From: JADJRH01 sp046351455
GTDB lineage: Bacteria > Myxococcota_A > Polyangia > Polyangiales > Polyangiaceae
Assembly: GCA_046351455.1 (NCBI GenBank)
Contig: JAXLYM010000026.1
Coordinates: forward strand, 62,001-126,000
DNA: 64,000 nt
Reading direction: 5' to 3'
The position numbers and the translations under genes are program-made. Shown piece after piece: positions 44,226-55,116 of this stretch. Position 1 is the stretch's first letter; every line of letters starts with the position of its first letter. Under the pieces are notes generated by a model. That model made no database searches. It was not told the DNA's origin and worked only from the letters and a program-made list of their open reading frames with translations.

Positions 44226-45236
44226 ATGACCGATATGCCGCAGATGATGAGCCCGCTCACGTTCGAGATCGTCGCGTCGGATCCGCGCGAGCGGCTCGAC
44301 AAGCTCGTGGTGGCGCTCCTCGCGCGCGCCGGCGTCACGACGTCGCGGGCCGCGGTTCAGCGGTGGATCGAGCACGGCCGCGTCGAGGTGGACGGCCGCG
44401 TCGCGCGCGCGTCCGTGGCCGTCCCGGTGGGCGCGCGCCTCACGATCGCGCCGGAGCCGCCCGAGGCTTCCACCGCCGTGCCGGACGCGTCCATCGAGCT
44501 GCGCGTCGTGTTCGAGGACGCGCACCTGCTCGTGATCGACAAGCCCGCGGGCCTCGTGGTGCACCCGGCGAAGGGTCACGCGAGCGGCACGCTGGTGAAC
44601 GCGCTCCTGTCGCGCGAGGGCTTCGCGCGGGCGCCGGCGGATCCGCGCGATCCGATCGGGCACCTGCGCCCCGGGATCGTGCATCGGCTCGACAAGGGCA
44701 CGAGCGGCTTGCTCGTCGTCGCGAAGGACGAGGCCACGCGCGAGGCGCTGAAGGCCTTGTTCGCGCGGCACGACATCGAGCGCGCGTACGTCGCGATCGT
44801 CGTCGGGGCCGCGCGCGACGAGCGCATCGAGACCTTGCACGGCCGCCACCCGACGGATCGTTTGCGCTTCACGACGCGCGTGGCGAGCGGCAAGCGCGCG
44901 GTGACCGACGTGCGTGTGCTGGAGCGCTTCGAGGGCGCGTCGCTCGTGGAGTGCCGCCTCGCGACCGGCCGCACGCACCAGATCCGCGTGCACCTCGCCG
45001 AGCGCATGAGCGCGCCGGTGCTGGGCGATCCGCTGTACGGAAAGCCGCCGGCGGATCCGGTGCTGCGCGCGCTCGCGGACGACCTCGGCCACCAGGCGCT
45101 GCACGCGCGCGTGCTCGGCTTCGTGCACCCGAAGACGGGCGCGGCGATGCGCTGGGAGAGCCCGCCGCCCGCCGACTTCGAGCGCGCGCTCACGGCGCTG
45201 CGAGCCCGCTCGAAGGCGCCGACACGGCGGCGGTGA
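44226..45236 (+). CDS. rluD: 23S rRNA pseudouridine synthase, RluA/RluD family
   Basis: The protein has 336 residues. The N-terminal S4 RNA-binding domain (ERLDKLVVALL...RAAVQRWIEHGRVEVDG) is followed by the catalytic domain with VIDKPAGLVVHPAKGH near 116 and the catalytic Asp in HRLDKGTSGLLV near 155, then RTHQIRVH near 255. It turns uridine into pseudouridine in 23S rRNA (RluD acts at helix 69). RluD rather than RluA or RluC is favoured by length and S4 domain, not proven. GGGAGGGG lies just before the ATG, within repeat module E. A 21-bp tandem repeat starts 13 bases after the stop. Confidence 0.88.
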   Translation: MTDMPQMMSPLTFEIVASDPRERLDKLVVALLARAGVTTSRAAVQRWIEHGRVEVDGRVARASVAVPVGARLTIAPEPPEASTAVPDASIELRVVFEDAHLLVIDKPAGLVVHPAKGHASGTLVNALLSREGFARAPADPRDPIGHLRPGIVHRLDKGTSGLLVVAKDEATREALKALFARHDIERAYVAIVVGAARDERIETLHGRHPTDRLRFTTRVASGKRAVTDVRVLERFEGASLVECRLATGRTHQIRVHLAERMSAPVLGDPLYGKPPADPVLRALADDLGHQALHARVLGFVHPKTGAAMRWESPPPADFERALTALRARSKAPTRRR

Positions 45237-45249
45237 TACGCAGCCGCTC

Positions 45250-45396
45250 CGCGACAAGCGGACAGCACGCCGCGACACCCGGACACGACGCCGCGACACC
45301 CGGACACGACGCCGCGACACCCGGACACGATGCCGCGACACCCGGACACGACGCCGCGACACCCGGACACGACGCCGCGACACCCGGACACGATGT
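45250..45396 (+). repeat. 21-bp tandem repeat, seven units
   Basis: The unit CGCGACACCCGGACACGACGC repeats at 45271, 45292, 45313, 45334, 45355 and 45376 with one or two changes. A degenerate unit sits at 45250. Being a multiple of three, it leaves all frames open (ATPGHDA in one). It lies in the convergent gap after rluD and no gene there is supported. Confidence 0.9.
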
Positions 45397-45504
45397 CGCG
45401 ACAGATGGCCCTGCACGCGGCGACAGGCAGGCGCGGGCGGCTCACGCTCGGAATCGAAAGGTGGGGATGGAGACGTCACCGCCCCCTTCGCGGCGCTCTG
45501 CGAC

Positions 45505-45562
45505 GCGATTTGGGGGCGGCGCCGAGCGCAGGCGCGACGCGCCGAGCACGGCGGGTGGGGGC
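45505..45562 (-). repeat. degenerate interspersed repeat, module A (copy 7, inverted)
   Basis: In plus orientation GCGATTTGGGGGCGG, GCCGAGCGCAGG and CCGAGCACGGCGGGTGGGGGC align, in order, with the module A copy at 35440-35528. It is more diverged than the others and lies between convergent genes. Confidence 0.55.
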
Positions 45563-45623
45563 ATCCACGCCGGCACGCGCGCGACCTTCGTGCGGCGCGC
45601 GCGATCTCAGCGGGAGCGGGCGG

Positions 45624-45887
45624 TCACCAGATCTTCGATTTGATGTGGCCCTTCGACTTGATCAGGATGTCGACCAGGGCGCGGTCGTAGAAGTTCTTCT
45701 GGTACAGCTCCGGCGAGACGCGGCTCTTGTAGAGGGCGCGGCCCTCTTCGATCTCCTCGGCCAGCGCCGTGAAGAGCTCGTCGTTCTGGATTCCCTGGAC
45801 GATCTTCTCTTCGTTGTAGAGCGACAGGTCGCTGGCGATGGCGCGCGCGAGCCTCCGAGCGGCTTCTTCCGTTTCGATGAGCGGCAT
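45624..45887 (-). CDS. small conserved hypothetical protein
   Basis: The protein has 87 residues, soluble and helical: MPLIETEEAARRLARAIASDL..., then EKIVQGIQNDELFTALAEEIEEGRALY and a C-terminal KNFYDRALVDILIKSKGHIKSKIW. No known family, but the regular helix pattern and charged surface look like a real small protein; similar proteins are found in related myxobacteria (recollection, not checked). The start was placed at the only ATG before the conserved part. It lies 50 bases downstream of the membrane glycosyltransferase gene on the same strand. Confidence 0.6.
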   Translation of the reverse strand: MPLIETEEAARRLARAIASDLSLYNEEKIVQGIQNDELFTALAEEIEEGRALYKSRVSPELYQKNFYDRALVDILIKSKGHIKSKIW

Positions 45888-45937
45888 GGCCGGCGGAGGA
45901 TCGCAGAGACCGCGGGCCCGTGTCAAAACGTCGGTGA

Positions 45938-47470
45938 CTATTCTGCCCCGCGCGCGGACGTCGCGTCGTTTCCAGCCTCCGCGGGCTCCTTCGATCGGGG
46001 CGCGAACGCGAGCGCCGCCGCCGCCGTCACGAGCGGGAACGCCACCAGCGAGTAACGACCCGCGCCGAAGAACACCGCGTGCGTGACGAGCAGCGACGCG
46101 ATCACCGCCGCCGCCGACCCCGGCAGCAGCGCGCGCGGCCCCGGCCACGAACGAAACGCCGCCGCCGAGAGGGCCGCCGCGAGCGCCGCGTACGCGATCC
46201 ACACGTTCAGGATCGGCGAAAAAATAAGGCCGATCGCGATCACCGCGAGCGTCGCACGATCCGCCCACGCGCGCCTCCGTCGCCACGGTTCGCGCGCCGC
46301 CGCCAGGAGCGCGAGGATCAGCGCGACGCGCTCGAACACCGTCTCGATCGCGCCGCTCGCGGTCTTCGCGCCGTCCGAGAACGCGGCCGGGTTCGCGGCG
46401 TGGAGGTACCAGCCGCCCGCGCCCGCATAGTCGAACGTGGCGGCCAGCTTCTTCGGCGCGAGCGCGAGCCACTTCGACGGGTGCTCCGCGATGTACCGGC
46501 GCGCCGCGGCGCCGAAGCACACGTCCTTCTCGGCCTCGTCGAACACCTCGCGGCACTCGGGCGGCACCTTGATCTCGGACCACGTGCCGGTCGCGGCGTC
46601 GTCCGCGCCGATGAGGAGGTTCCAGCCACCGTTGTAGCTCACGAGCGCGCACCGCTTCATGCGCACGCAGTTTCGAGCGGTCCACGGAGCGCACACCGCG
46701 AGCGCCGCGATCGTCGCGACCGCCGCGATCGCGATCCGCCGCATCGCCGCGCGCCGCGCCGACGCCGCGTCGATCGTCCACGTCGCCAGCCAGCCGACGA
46801 TCGGCGCGAGCACCAGCGACTGCGGGCGCACCAGCGTCGCCACGCCCACGACGAGGCCCGCGATCACCGCGCGCACGACGGCGCGAGCGATCAGGGAGCG
46901 CTCCGATCGCACGACGGCACCGGCCATCGGCGATCGCTCCGCGCGCGGGCGCGCCCCGGGCTCGGCGGATCGATCCGCGCGGCCGAGCGCCGCCCACGCC
47001 GCGCACGTCACGAGCGCCGCCGTCACGCCCTCCGTCATCATCGCCGGCGTGTACGCGAGCAGCCCGGGATGGAGCGCGACGAGCACCCCCGCGATCCCCG
47101 CGACGCGGCGTCCTCCGGCGCGCCCCGCGAGCGCATACGCCGCGACGGCCGCGAGCGCGCCGAGCAGCGCGTTCACCAGCATCGCCGCGGGCGGATACGG
47201 TCCGAGCACCGCGTACGCCGCGCCCACGAGCGCCGGGTAGCCGACGGGATAGTGGCCCGCGTACGTCACCGCGCCGTCCGGCCACAGCCACGTGTACCCG
47301 AGGCCATTCGCGATGCGGCCCGCGATCGTGTGATAAAAGGTGCCGTCCGCGACCGGCGGAATACGCCCGGCCGCCCACGCGACGACCGCGAGACGCGCCG
47401 CGAGCGCCAGCGCGAAAACGAGCGCCGCCCCGCGCCGCGAGGCGCCTGGTCCCGACGGCGCGTCGCTCAC
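45938..47470 (-). CDS. integral membrane glycosyltransferase (ArnT/PMT-like, GT-C)
   Basis: The protein has 510 residues with about ten membrane helices. ADGTFYHTIAGRIANGLGY near 45 has the acidic residue region of the first periplasmic loop, and GHYPVGYPALVGAAY near 75 and TLVRPQSLVLAPIVG near 205 are conserved in the GT-C family (PMT_2/ArnT type), which moves sugars from polyprenyl-phosphate donors in the periplasm. The start is GTG at 47470, overlapping the stop of maf as GTGA, so the genes are coupled. The acceptor is unknown. Confidence 0.82.
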   Translation of the reverse strand: MSDAPSGPGASRRGAALVFALALAARLAVVAWAAGRIPPVADGTFYHTIAGRIANGLGYTWLWPDGAVTYAGHYPVGYPALVGAAYAVLGPYPPAAMLVNALLGALAAVAAYALAGRAGGRRVAGIAGVLVALHPGLLAYTPAMMTEGVTAALVTCAAWAALGRADRSAEPGARPRAERSPMAGAVVRSERSLIARAVVRAVIAGLVVGVATLVRPQSLVLAPIVGWLATWTIDAASARRAAMRRIAIAAVATIAALAVCAPWTARNCVRMKRCALVSYNGGWNLLIGADDAATGTWSEIKVPPECREVFDEAEKDVCFGAAARRYIAEHPSKWLALAPKKLAATFDYAGAGGWYLHAANPAAFSDGAKTASGAIETVFERVALILALLAAAREPWRRRRAWADRATLAVIAIGLIFSPILNVWIAYAALAAALSAAAFRSWPGPRALLPGSAAAVIASLLVTHAVFFGAGRYSLVAFPLVTAAAALAFAPRSKEPAEAGNDATSARGAE

Positions 47471-48114
47471 GCCGCACCCTGCGGATCGCGCCCGATCGGG
47501 AACGCCGCGAGCAACCCGGCGCGCCGCAACGCGAGCACCACCTCGCACGCCGGAAGGCCGACGACGTTGGAGTACGAGCCCTCGATCCGCTCCACCGCGA
47601 ACGCGCCGATGCCCTGAATCGCGTACGCGCCGGCCTTGTCGAGGCCCTCGCCGGTCGCCGCGTACGCCGCGATCTCGGCCTCGTCGAGCGAGCGGAACCA
47701 CACGCGCGTGCGCACCGTCTCCGCGAGCGCTCCGCCGGGCATCGTCCCGTCTCCGCTCGGCGGCGCGCCCACCGCGAACCGCGTCCACACCTCGTGCGCG
47801 CGCCCCGACAGCGACCGCAGCATCGCGCGCGCGTCCGCTTCGTCGGCGGGCTTTCCGATCGGCGCCCCGTCCACGATGACCGTCGTGTCCGCGACCAGGA
47901 GGCCCCCGCACCCGCGCACGTCGGGCAGCCGCGCGACCGCCGCGAGCTTGTCCGCCACCACGCGCGCGAGGTACGGCTCCGGCCCTTCGCCGGGCAGCAC
48001 GCTCTCGTCCACGTCGGCCTTCGCGACCCGGACGAAAATCCCGAGGGCGGCCAGGATCTCGCGGCGCCGCGGGGATCCGGAGCCGAGGAGCAGAGGCGTC
48101 GAGCGATCGATCAT
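47467..48114 (-). CDS. maf: Maf-type nucleotide pyrophosphatase
   Basis: The protein has 215 residues. LLLGSGSPRRREIL near 8 is the N-terminal Maf motif, DVDESVLPGEGP, VADTTVIVDG near 95 (catalytic Asp), GKPADEADA, and GLDKAGAYAIQGIGA near 158 with SYSNVVGLP near 183 are typical. Maf proteins hydrolyse modified or canonical nucleotides (dTTP/UTP or m7GTP) and limit division in some bacteria. Which subtype this is cannot be told. Translational coupling to the membrane glycosyltransferase is clear from the four-base overlap. Confidence 0.92.
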   Translation of the reverse strand: MIDRSTPLLLGSGSPRRREILAALGIFVRVAKADVDESVLPGEGPEPYLARVVADKLAAVARLPDVRGCGGLLVADTTVIVDGAPIGKPADEADARAMLRSLSGRAHEVWTRFAVGAPPSGDGTMPGGALAETVRTRVWFRSLDEAEIAAYAATGEGLDKAGAYAIQGIGAFAVERIEGSYSNVVGLPACEVVLALRRAGLLAAFPIGRDPQGAA

Positions 48115-48272
48115 CGCGCGCGTCGGTACCACACCCGAGCCTCCGGCGGCCACGCGGTCGGCAGCGCGCGGGCCTCCCGCTGCGACGGCGGTTCCCGGTC
48201 GGGGCCGCCTTCTGCGAGGGGCGACGACTTTGCGTTGTGCTCCTCCGCCCGCCGGTAGTATTGCCCCACCCA

Positions 48273-50287
<2,015 letters not shown>

Positions 50288-50291
<4 letters not shown>

Positions 50292-51139
50292 AGGTCCTCG
50301 AAGCGCACCGCGCGCGGCACATCGTCCTTCGCCTCGATCGCGGCGAGGAGCTCCCGGCGGCCCTCACGCGCGCGCTCGAAGAAGCGGGCGTCAAATCGGC
50401 TTGGATCCAGGCGGTCGGCACGCTCGAAGCGGCGGAGATGGCCGTCTACGACACGCGCCTCCGCACGTACTCGAAGGCGCGCAGCTTCGAGCCCGCGGGC
50501 GACGTCGTCGCGCTGAACGGCAACGTCGCGCAGCTCGAAGGCAACGCGTGCGTGCGCCTCTTCACGACGCTCGCGCGCGAGACGGAGGCGGGCCTTCAGC
50601 TCGTCGGCGGGGAGCTCCTGTGGGGCCGCGTCTTCACGCTCGAGATTCACCTCACCACCTTCGAGGACGCGGGCCTCGCGCGCGTGGCGGACGAGCGCAC
50701 GGGCCAGCTCGCGTTGGTGCGCTCCACGGCGGCCGCGGCGACAGAGACACGGCACCAGCCGCCGCCCACGCAGGACGCGCCGCCCGCGCCGGCGCCGTTG
50801 CCTCCGGTGCGCACCACCGCCCGCGCGGACGCGACGTTGCCTTCGATCGTCGAGATGGCGCGCGCCGCGGTGAGCGGAGACCCGCCGCAGCCCTTGGCGC
50901 CGCCGCGTCGCGAGAAGCCGAAGGACGACTCCGACGCGTTCCCGGAGGTCGGCGACATGGCGACGCACTTCCACTTCGGCGAGTGCAAGATCATCTCCTC
51001 CGACGGCGACAAGATCCGCCTGCAGCAGCTCAAGGATCTCCGCGTGCGCGAGGTCGCCCTCTCGGCCCTCCGCGTGGAGCTCGTGAGCGAGGACGCGACC
51101 GCGAACCAGCGCCACTACCGCCTCCTCCGCAAGAACTGA
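50288..51139 (+). CDS. PPC (DUF296) domain protein with C-terminal conserved domain
   Basis: The protein has 283 residues. Residues 1-135 form a PPC/DUF296 domain (RHIVLRLDRGEELPAALTRAL, AWIQAVGTLEAAEM, LVGGELLWGRVFTLEIHL), a trimeric fold found in plant AT-hook proteins and standalone in bacteria. A Pro/Ala-rich linker at about 150-215 follows. The last 60 residues (THFHFGECKIISSDGDKIRLQQ...VALSALRVELVSED) look like a small beta domain seen fused to other DNA- or regulation-related proteins in myxobacteria (recollection). The start overlaps the OmpA gene stop by four bases. An outer-membrane protein coupled to a probable regulator is unusual. Confidence 0.78.
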
Positions 51140-51190
51140 GATCGTCGCTCGAAAGAGCGATGTCCACCTCTGCGAACGCACGCATTTTTG

Positions 51191-51652
51191 CCGGATTTAC
51201 AAGGGGCGCCACCGGGAGGCCGGAGCCCGCTCAGCGGAGGCACCGCGGAGCTTGGCTCCGCGGAGTCCGTAACTGAGTGGGCGTAGGCCTCGACGTTATT
51301 TACAAGGGGGCTCCGCCCCCTCGTATCACTCCCCCGCCAAAGAGCGATGCCCGCCTGGTTCCGCGGAGCCGGTAGCTAAGTGGACGCAGACAGAGCGAGC
51401 ACCGACCGGCGTGCGTGCCGCGCTCCGGGGTTTCGAACACCGCTGGAGCGCCGTCCAGATCACGTGACGCGCCCCGCCCTGAACGAGCCGGACGCCACTG
51501 GAAGGACGGAGTCCGGTCCGCGGAGGCGGAGCGGAGCTTGGCTCCGCGGAGTCCGCAGCGGAGCGGATGCAGTCCTTGACGTTCTACGAAGCGAGAGATT
51601 TGGGCGGGGCGGACCGCGCGCAGCGAAGCGAGCACGGGCCGGGGGTGGGCAC
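51191..51652 (+). repeat. repeat cluster: partial B, C, B (copy 3), C, A (copy 5)
   Basis: GGATTTACAAGGGG (partial B) is followed by C at 51211-51297 (GAGGCCGGAGCCCGCTCAGC through CGTAACTGAGTGGGCG), then full B with stem AGGGGGC/GCCCCCT at 51305-51321. After a partial C at 51358-51391, a longer C lies at 51495-51583 (CCACTGGAAGGACGGAGTCC through GCAGTCCTTGACGTT), then A inverted at 51589-51652. The C-A junction equals the one at 3159-3325. The cluster fills a 539-bp convergent gap. Confidence 0.75.
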
Positions 51653-51678
51653 CGTCTTTTTGGATCTCGAACGAAGCG

Positions 51679-52281
51679 CTAATACGTGCGCTGCGGCACG
51701 GACACCGAGTCGCCCGCTTGCAGCGGCACGTCCGGGATGAGGTTGCTCATGATGTCGTCGACGTTGACCTCCGCCGCCTGAACGCTGCCGTCGCGGAGCT
51801 GACGTCGGATCGTGACCTTGTCCTTCTTCGCCATCGGGCTGAAGCCGCCCGCGAGCGCGATGAGGCGCATCAAGCTCATCTTCGGCTCCAGCGGGAACGA
51901 GCCGGATTTCGAGACCTCGCCGATGATCTCGATGCGCTTCGAGTTGTACTGGAGGACCTTCACCGTCACGACCGCGTCCGAGAGCTGCCCCTCGTCCTTG
52001 AGCTTCGCGACCACCACGTCCTCGACCTGCTGCGGCTCCAGCCCGGCCACCTTCACGCGCTTCGCGAGCGGCAGCATCACCGTGCCGTCGGACGCCACCT
52101 TGAAGTTCACCGGCACCTTGTCTTCGCCCACGATCCGCAGCTCGAACTCGTCCCCGACGCCGAGCGCGGTCGTGTCGTACGGCGCTGGCAGGTTTACGGG
52201 CTGGATGGTGTGCGTGCACCCGAGCGCGGCGAGCGCGACGCACGCGGCGAGCAGGCAGGATCGAATCGGTTGGAGCATCAT
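51679..52281 (-). CDS. short polysaccharide export (OPX/Wza-type) lipoprotein
   Basis: The protein has 200 residues. The lipobox is LAALGC (Cys22). It has the Poly_export core (YDTTALGVGDEFELRIVGED...VASDGTVMLPLAKRVKVAGL) and one SLBB-like segment (RIEIIGEVSKSGSFPLEP...ALAGGF). It lacks the C-terminal helix that lets full-length Wza cross the outer membrane. In Myxococcus xanthus, short OPX proteins are known to work with separate outer-membrane barrels (Wzp proteins), and a barrel gene lies just upstream on the same strand. The start is one of two tandem ATGs (52281/52278). No strong Shine-Dalgarno is seen. Confidence 0.88.
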   Translation of the reverse strand: MMLQPIRSCLLAACVALAALGCTHTIQPVNLPAPYDTTALGVGDEFELRIVGEDKVPVNFKVASDGTVMLPLAKRVKVAGLEPQQVEDVVVAKLKDEGQLSDAVVTVKVLQYNSKRIEIIGEVSKSGSFPLEPKMSLMRLIALAGGFSPMAKKDKVTIRRQLRDGSVQAAEVNVDDIMSNLIPDVPLQAGDSVSVPQRTY

Positions 52282-52446
52282 TTCGCGAGTACCGTTCGCG
52301 CGGAGAGGTCTTCCACGACCGCGCTCGAACGACCGCCTCCGTAGCGGTGGCGCCGTCCGGCGTCGCCTCGTAGCGATCGTTTCAACGCGTTCAGGTGCGT
52401 GAGGTGGCTCGAAGTTCAGCGCGCCGAGGAATCGGGCGCGCGCCCT

Positions 52447-53907
52447 TCACATCAGGAAGCGAGCGCCGAGGTACGCCTCGAACGACTGCCACTGAAGCGA
52501 GTCGGACGTGATGCCGGCGGAGTTCTGCGGCACCGGAACCGACGTCTTGCTGGCGTTGCCCGAGTACCGAACCGTCGCGTTGATCCCGAAGTAGTCCTTC
52601 ACGCGGTACTCGCCGAAGACCGAGGCGTCGTAACGGATGTCGGTCCACGAATCGAGCGTCGTCCCGAGGACGTCCACCTTGGGGTACACGATCGGGCCCG
52701 CGCCGCCTTCGACGACGACGAGGAAGCGCCCGTTGAAGAAGTACGACAGGTTCGCGTAGCCGCGATCCCGTTCGAGGTACGTGCCGATGTAGCTGTCCTG
52801 GAAGTCGCGGATGAAGCCGACCGACAACGAGGAGAGCGACAGCGTCGCCGCGCCCGGATCCGACGACGGGTTGGGCGTGAGGTACCACTTCAATTCGGCC
52901 TGACCGATCACGCTGTCGAAGTCGCGCGCGCCGGTGCTGGTCGAGTTGGCGTCGTAGAAGCTCGCGCCGTAGCCGATCATCGCGAGGACGCCGAACGAAG
53001 GCGTCACGAGGCCGTTCACGCCGAGCTGCACGCGCAGCGGGTGCGACGCGGTCTTCGTCGTGGTGCCGCCGCCGGACCCCGGGCTCAGGTAGCTGATGAA
53101 CCCGAAGCGCGCGTCGTAGAGCATCGCGGTGCGCGGCAGGAAGCGCCAGCGCCCGCGCATCTGGATCTGGTTGTCGACGTTGGTGAGCCCCGAGACCGCC
53201 GACTGCTCGAAGATCGTACCGGAGAAGCGGTACCCGAGCCGCCAGTCGAGGAGGCCACCGCCCGGCGTCCACGCGAGCTCCGCGCCCGCGCGCGTGAGGA
53301 CGCGATCGAAGAGGCCCGCGAACTGCCCGAATTGGCCGAACTCGTTCGGCTGCGTGGCGCGGCCGACGCCCGCGTACAGCGTCCCGGACCACTCTCGCCG
53401 CGGGAAGATCGAGAGGTTCAGATCCAGGTTGCCCGCGAGGTTGCGCGACCCTTCGATCGACACGTTCGAGGGCTGCCCGGCCGGAAAGAACTCGTTGTAC
53501 GTGAGCGCCGCGGTGCCGCGGAACTCGACGTCCGGCGGCGTGGCCGCGGTGCCGCCGCTGGGCCCCGCGGAGCGCTGCGGCCCGAGCGTCGAGAACGAGA
53601 GCGAAGGGGTCACGCGAAGGCGAATCGAGCCCGCGGTGCCCTCCGAATCGGCGCGGCGCAGGTAGTTGGAGTCGTAGCCAACTTCTGCCGCGATGCCCGG
53701 ATGAAGCTCGAAGTCACCGACGCGGATGCCCGCGCCCTCGGTGTACTTGCGGTCCTTCAGCCAGAGCTGGTCCTGCGCGAGCGCCTCCCCCGCCGTCGCG
53801 AACGCGACGAGCCCGACGCCGCATGCAGCCAGGCGACCGAGCACCGCGCGACCGCGCGACCGACCCCGTTTTGCAGCTCGCTCGTCGTGCTCCTCGGTGC
53901 AGGCCAT
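52447..53907 (-). CDS. outer-membrane beta-barrel protein of polysaccharide export (Wzp-like)
   Basis: About 486 residues. A basic N-terminus and long signal peptide end at AQ (GEALAQ, about 45). The rest alternates in a barrel-like pattern with many aromatic girdle residues and a terminal FEAYLGARFLM, the C-terminal Phe/Met pattern used for barrel insertion. The ATG at 53907 fits the signal peptide; an upstream in-frame extension looks spurious. It stands immediately upstream of the short OPX gene, the arrangement expected for a Wzp barrel that completes the export channel (family knowledge from M. xanthus; pairing here is inference). Confidence 0.75.
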   Translation of the reverse strand: MACTEEHDERAAKRGRSRGRAVLGRLAACGVGLVAFATAGEALAQDQLWLKDRKYTEGAGIRVGDFELHPGIAAEVGYDSNYLRRADSEGTAGSIRLRVTPSLSFSTLGPQRSAGPSGGTAATPPDVEFRGTAALTYNEFFPAGQPSNVSIEGSRNLAGNLDLNLSIFPRREWSGTLYAGVGRATQPNEFGQFGQFAGLFDRVLTRAGAELAWTPGGGLLDWRLGYRFSGTIFEQSAVSGLTNVDNQIQMRGRWRFLPRTAMLYDARFGFISYLSPGSGGGTTTKTASHPLRVQLGVNGLVTPSFGVLAMIGYGASFYDANSTSTGARDFDSVIGQAELKWYLTPNPSSDPGAATLSLSSLSVGFIRDFQDSYIGTYLERDRGYANLSYFFNGRFLVVVEGGAGPIVYPKVDVLGTTLDSWTDIRYDASVFGEYRVKDYFGINATVRYSGNASKTSVPVPQNSAGITSDSLQWQSFEAYLGARFLM

Positions 53908-54137
53908 CTTCGATGTGGGGCTGAACGTTGGGACCTTCACCCCTTGCGTGTGCGCATGAGCCGGGGATCGGAGGTCAGGATGGTTTGTGCTCACAAGCGA
54001 AGGTCTCGTCGCCACGGGGCGGTCGCTCCATACATCAACGGGCGTTGGCCGTCAGCCGTTGACCCGCACCGGTGGGGCCGCGGCGAGCTCCGCAGCCAAA
54101 CACCCGCTGCGGAAGGGACGGACCAGCGTCGATGGGC

Positions 54138-54710
54138 CTACTTGAAGCAACTGCTGCAAGAAGGGACTTCGATCACAACCTCGGTCGAGGGGTACTGCGA
54201 AGGGTCTTCCTTCGGGACGTCCTCCACGGTGACGTTCACGGCAGCCTCGTCGATCGAGACGCCCTCTTCGCCGATGCACTGGTTCGCCTCGGCGGTGAGC
54301 TGATCGGCGCGCTGGCGAAGGACGCTGAGGATCGTGAACTCGTGGTTCATCAGATCCGCGTCGTTGCGGGCCGAGGCCGCTTCGAGCGCCTGCTTGCGCT
54401 CGCGGGCCGAGCGAATGGCGACGTCAATCTGGTTGAGCTTGTCGTTGAGGCACAGGACCTTCACGACATCGCGCTGGGTGCGCGCCGTCTCGAGCTGGCG
54501 GCGGACGCTGCTGCGCGTCGAGTCCATCCGCGTGACGATCGCGTCGGCTTGCGCGAGCTGCTCTTGGGGCGAGAGAGAGACTTGGCGGGCAACGCCTGCG
54601 GAGGCGTCAGGGGGCGTCGGGCCACCCGCTTGGGCTGCAGCGATCCCTGTGCCCACGAGGATGGACAGACCGCCGACAAGCACAATCCCGAGCAAACGCC
54701 TTGAAAGCAT
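54138..54710 (-). CDS. secreted coiled-coil protein with terminal CxxC
   Basis: The protein has 190 residues. A signal peptide (to AAAQA, about 28) is followed by a long helical region at about 45-145 (RSSVRRQLETARTQRD..., ARERKQALEAASARN) and an acidic end with PSCSSCFK (CxxC). GGAGGAG sits seven bases before the ATG, and a sigma70-like promoter lies upstream (54736-54764). The gene precedes the barrel and OPX genes on the same strand, so the three may form one export-related transcript, though 230 bases separate it from the barrel gene. Family unknown. Confidence 0.75.
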   Translation of the reverse strand: MLSRRLLGIVLVGGLSILVGTGIAAAQAGGPTPPDASAGVARQVSLSPQEQLAQADAIVTRMDSTRSSVRRQLETARTQRDVVKVLCLNDKLNQIDVAIRSARERKQALEAASARNDADLMNHEFTILSVLRQRADQLTAEANQCIGEEGVSIDEAAVNVTVEDVPKEDPSQYPSTEVVIEVPSCSSCFK

Positions 54711-54735
54711 TGAACTCCTCCGCGAGGCGGATGCG

Positions 54736-54764
54736 ACTATATGTGCCGCTGTATGTGGTGTCAA
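54736..54764 (-). promoter_or_regulatory. sigma70-type promoter
   Basis: On the minus strand TTGACA (54759-54764) and TATAGT (54736-54741) are separated by exactly 17 bases. The predicted start point is near 54729, giving a leader of about 19 bases before the ATG at 54710 with GGAGGAG inside. This is the best match to the housekeeping consensus in the window. Confidence 0.75.
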
Positions 54765-55116
54765 ACGCAACGTCTCCGGCGCGACTGCTTTCGGAGCGGG
54801 CTTTGACTGCACGTCGGCTGAGGTGCAACCCTCGTTCGGGTCATTCATGACGCTCGTACCCACGGCTTCCGTTCGTCCCTGACGGGCACGATATCGACAC
54901 GCGGTCGGATGGTCCAGCAGCGAGGAGAGTTTCGACACGGTTCCGTCGGTGCCAACGGACCACGAGGCCAATCGCTTGAGGGGTCGCCATCGTCACCTCG
55001 ACTGGGAGCCGGCGGAGAGCGTAGACGGCTCGTGATCCGCAAAAGAACGGCGCGAGGATCCATCGTCGGAGGGAACGGCCCCGGCGCTGCGGAGCGGGGG
55101 CTCTCGATTCGAAGGG
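54765..55116. other. gene-free region between coiled-coil gene and PglI-like gene
   Basis: About 350 bases lie between the promoter of the coiled-coil gene and the stop of the next minus-strand gene. No repeat module or hairpin with strong arms is visible, and no open frame with a plausible ribosome site. Confidence 0.4.

Noticed and set aside
45250..45396. CRISPR array
   Set aside because: Units are contiguous with no spacers, and no cas genes are nearby. The 25291 array fails for the same reason.
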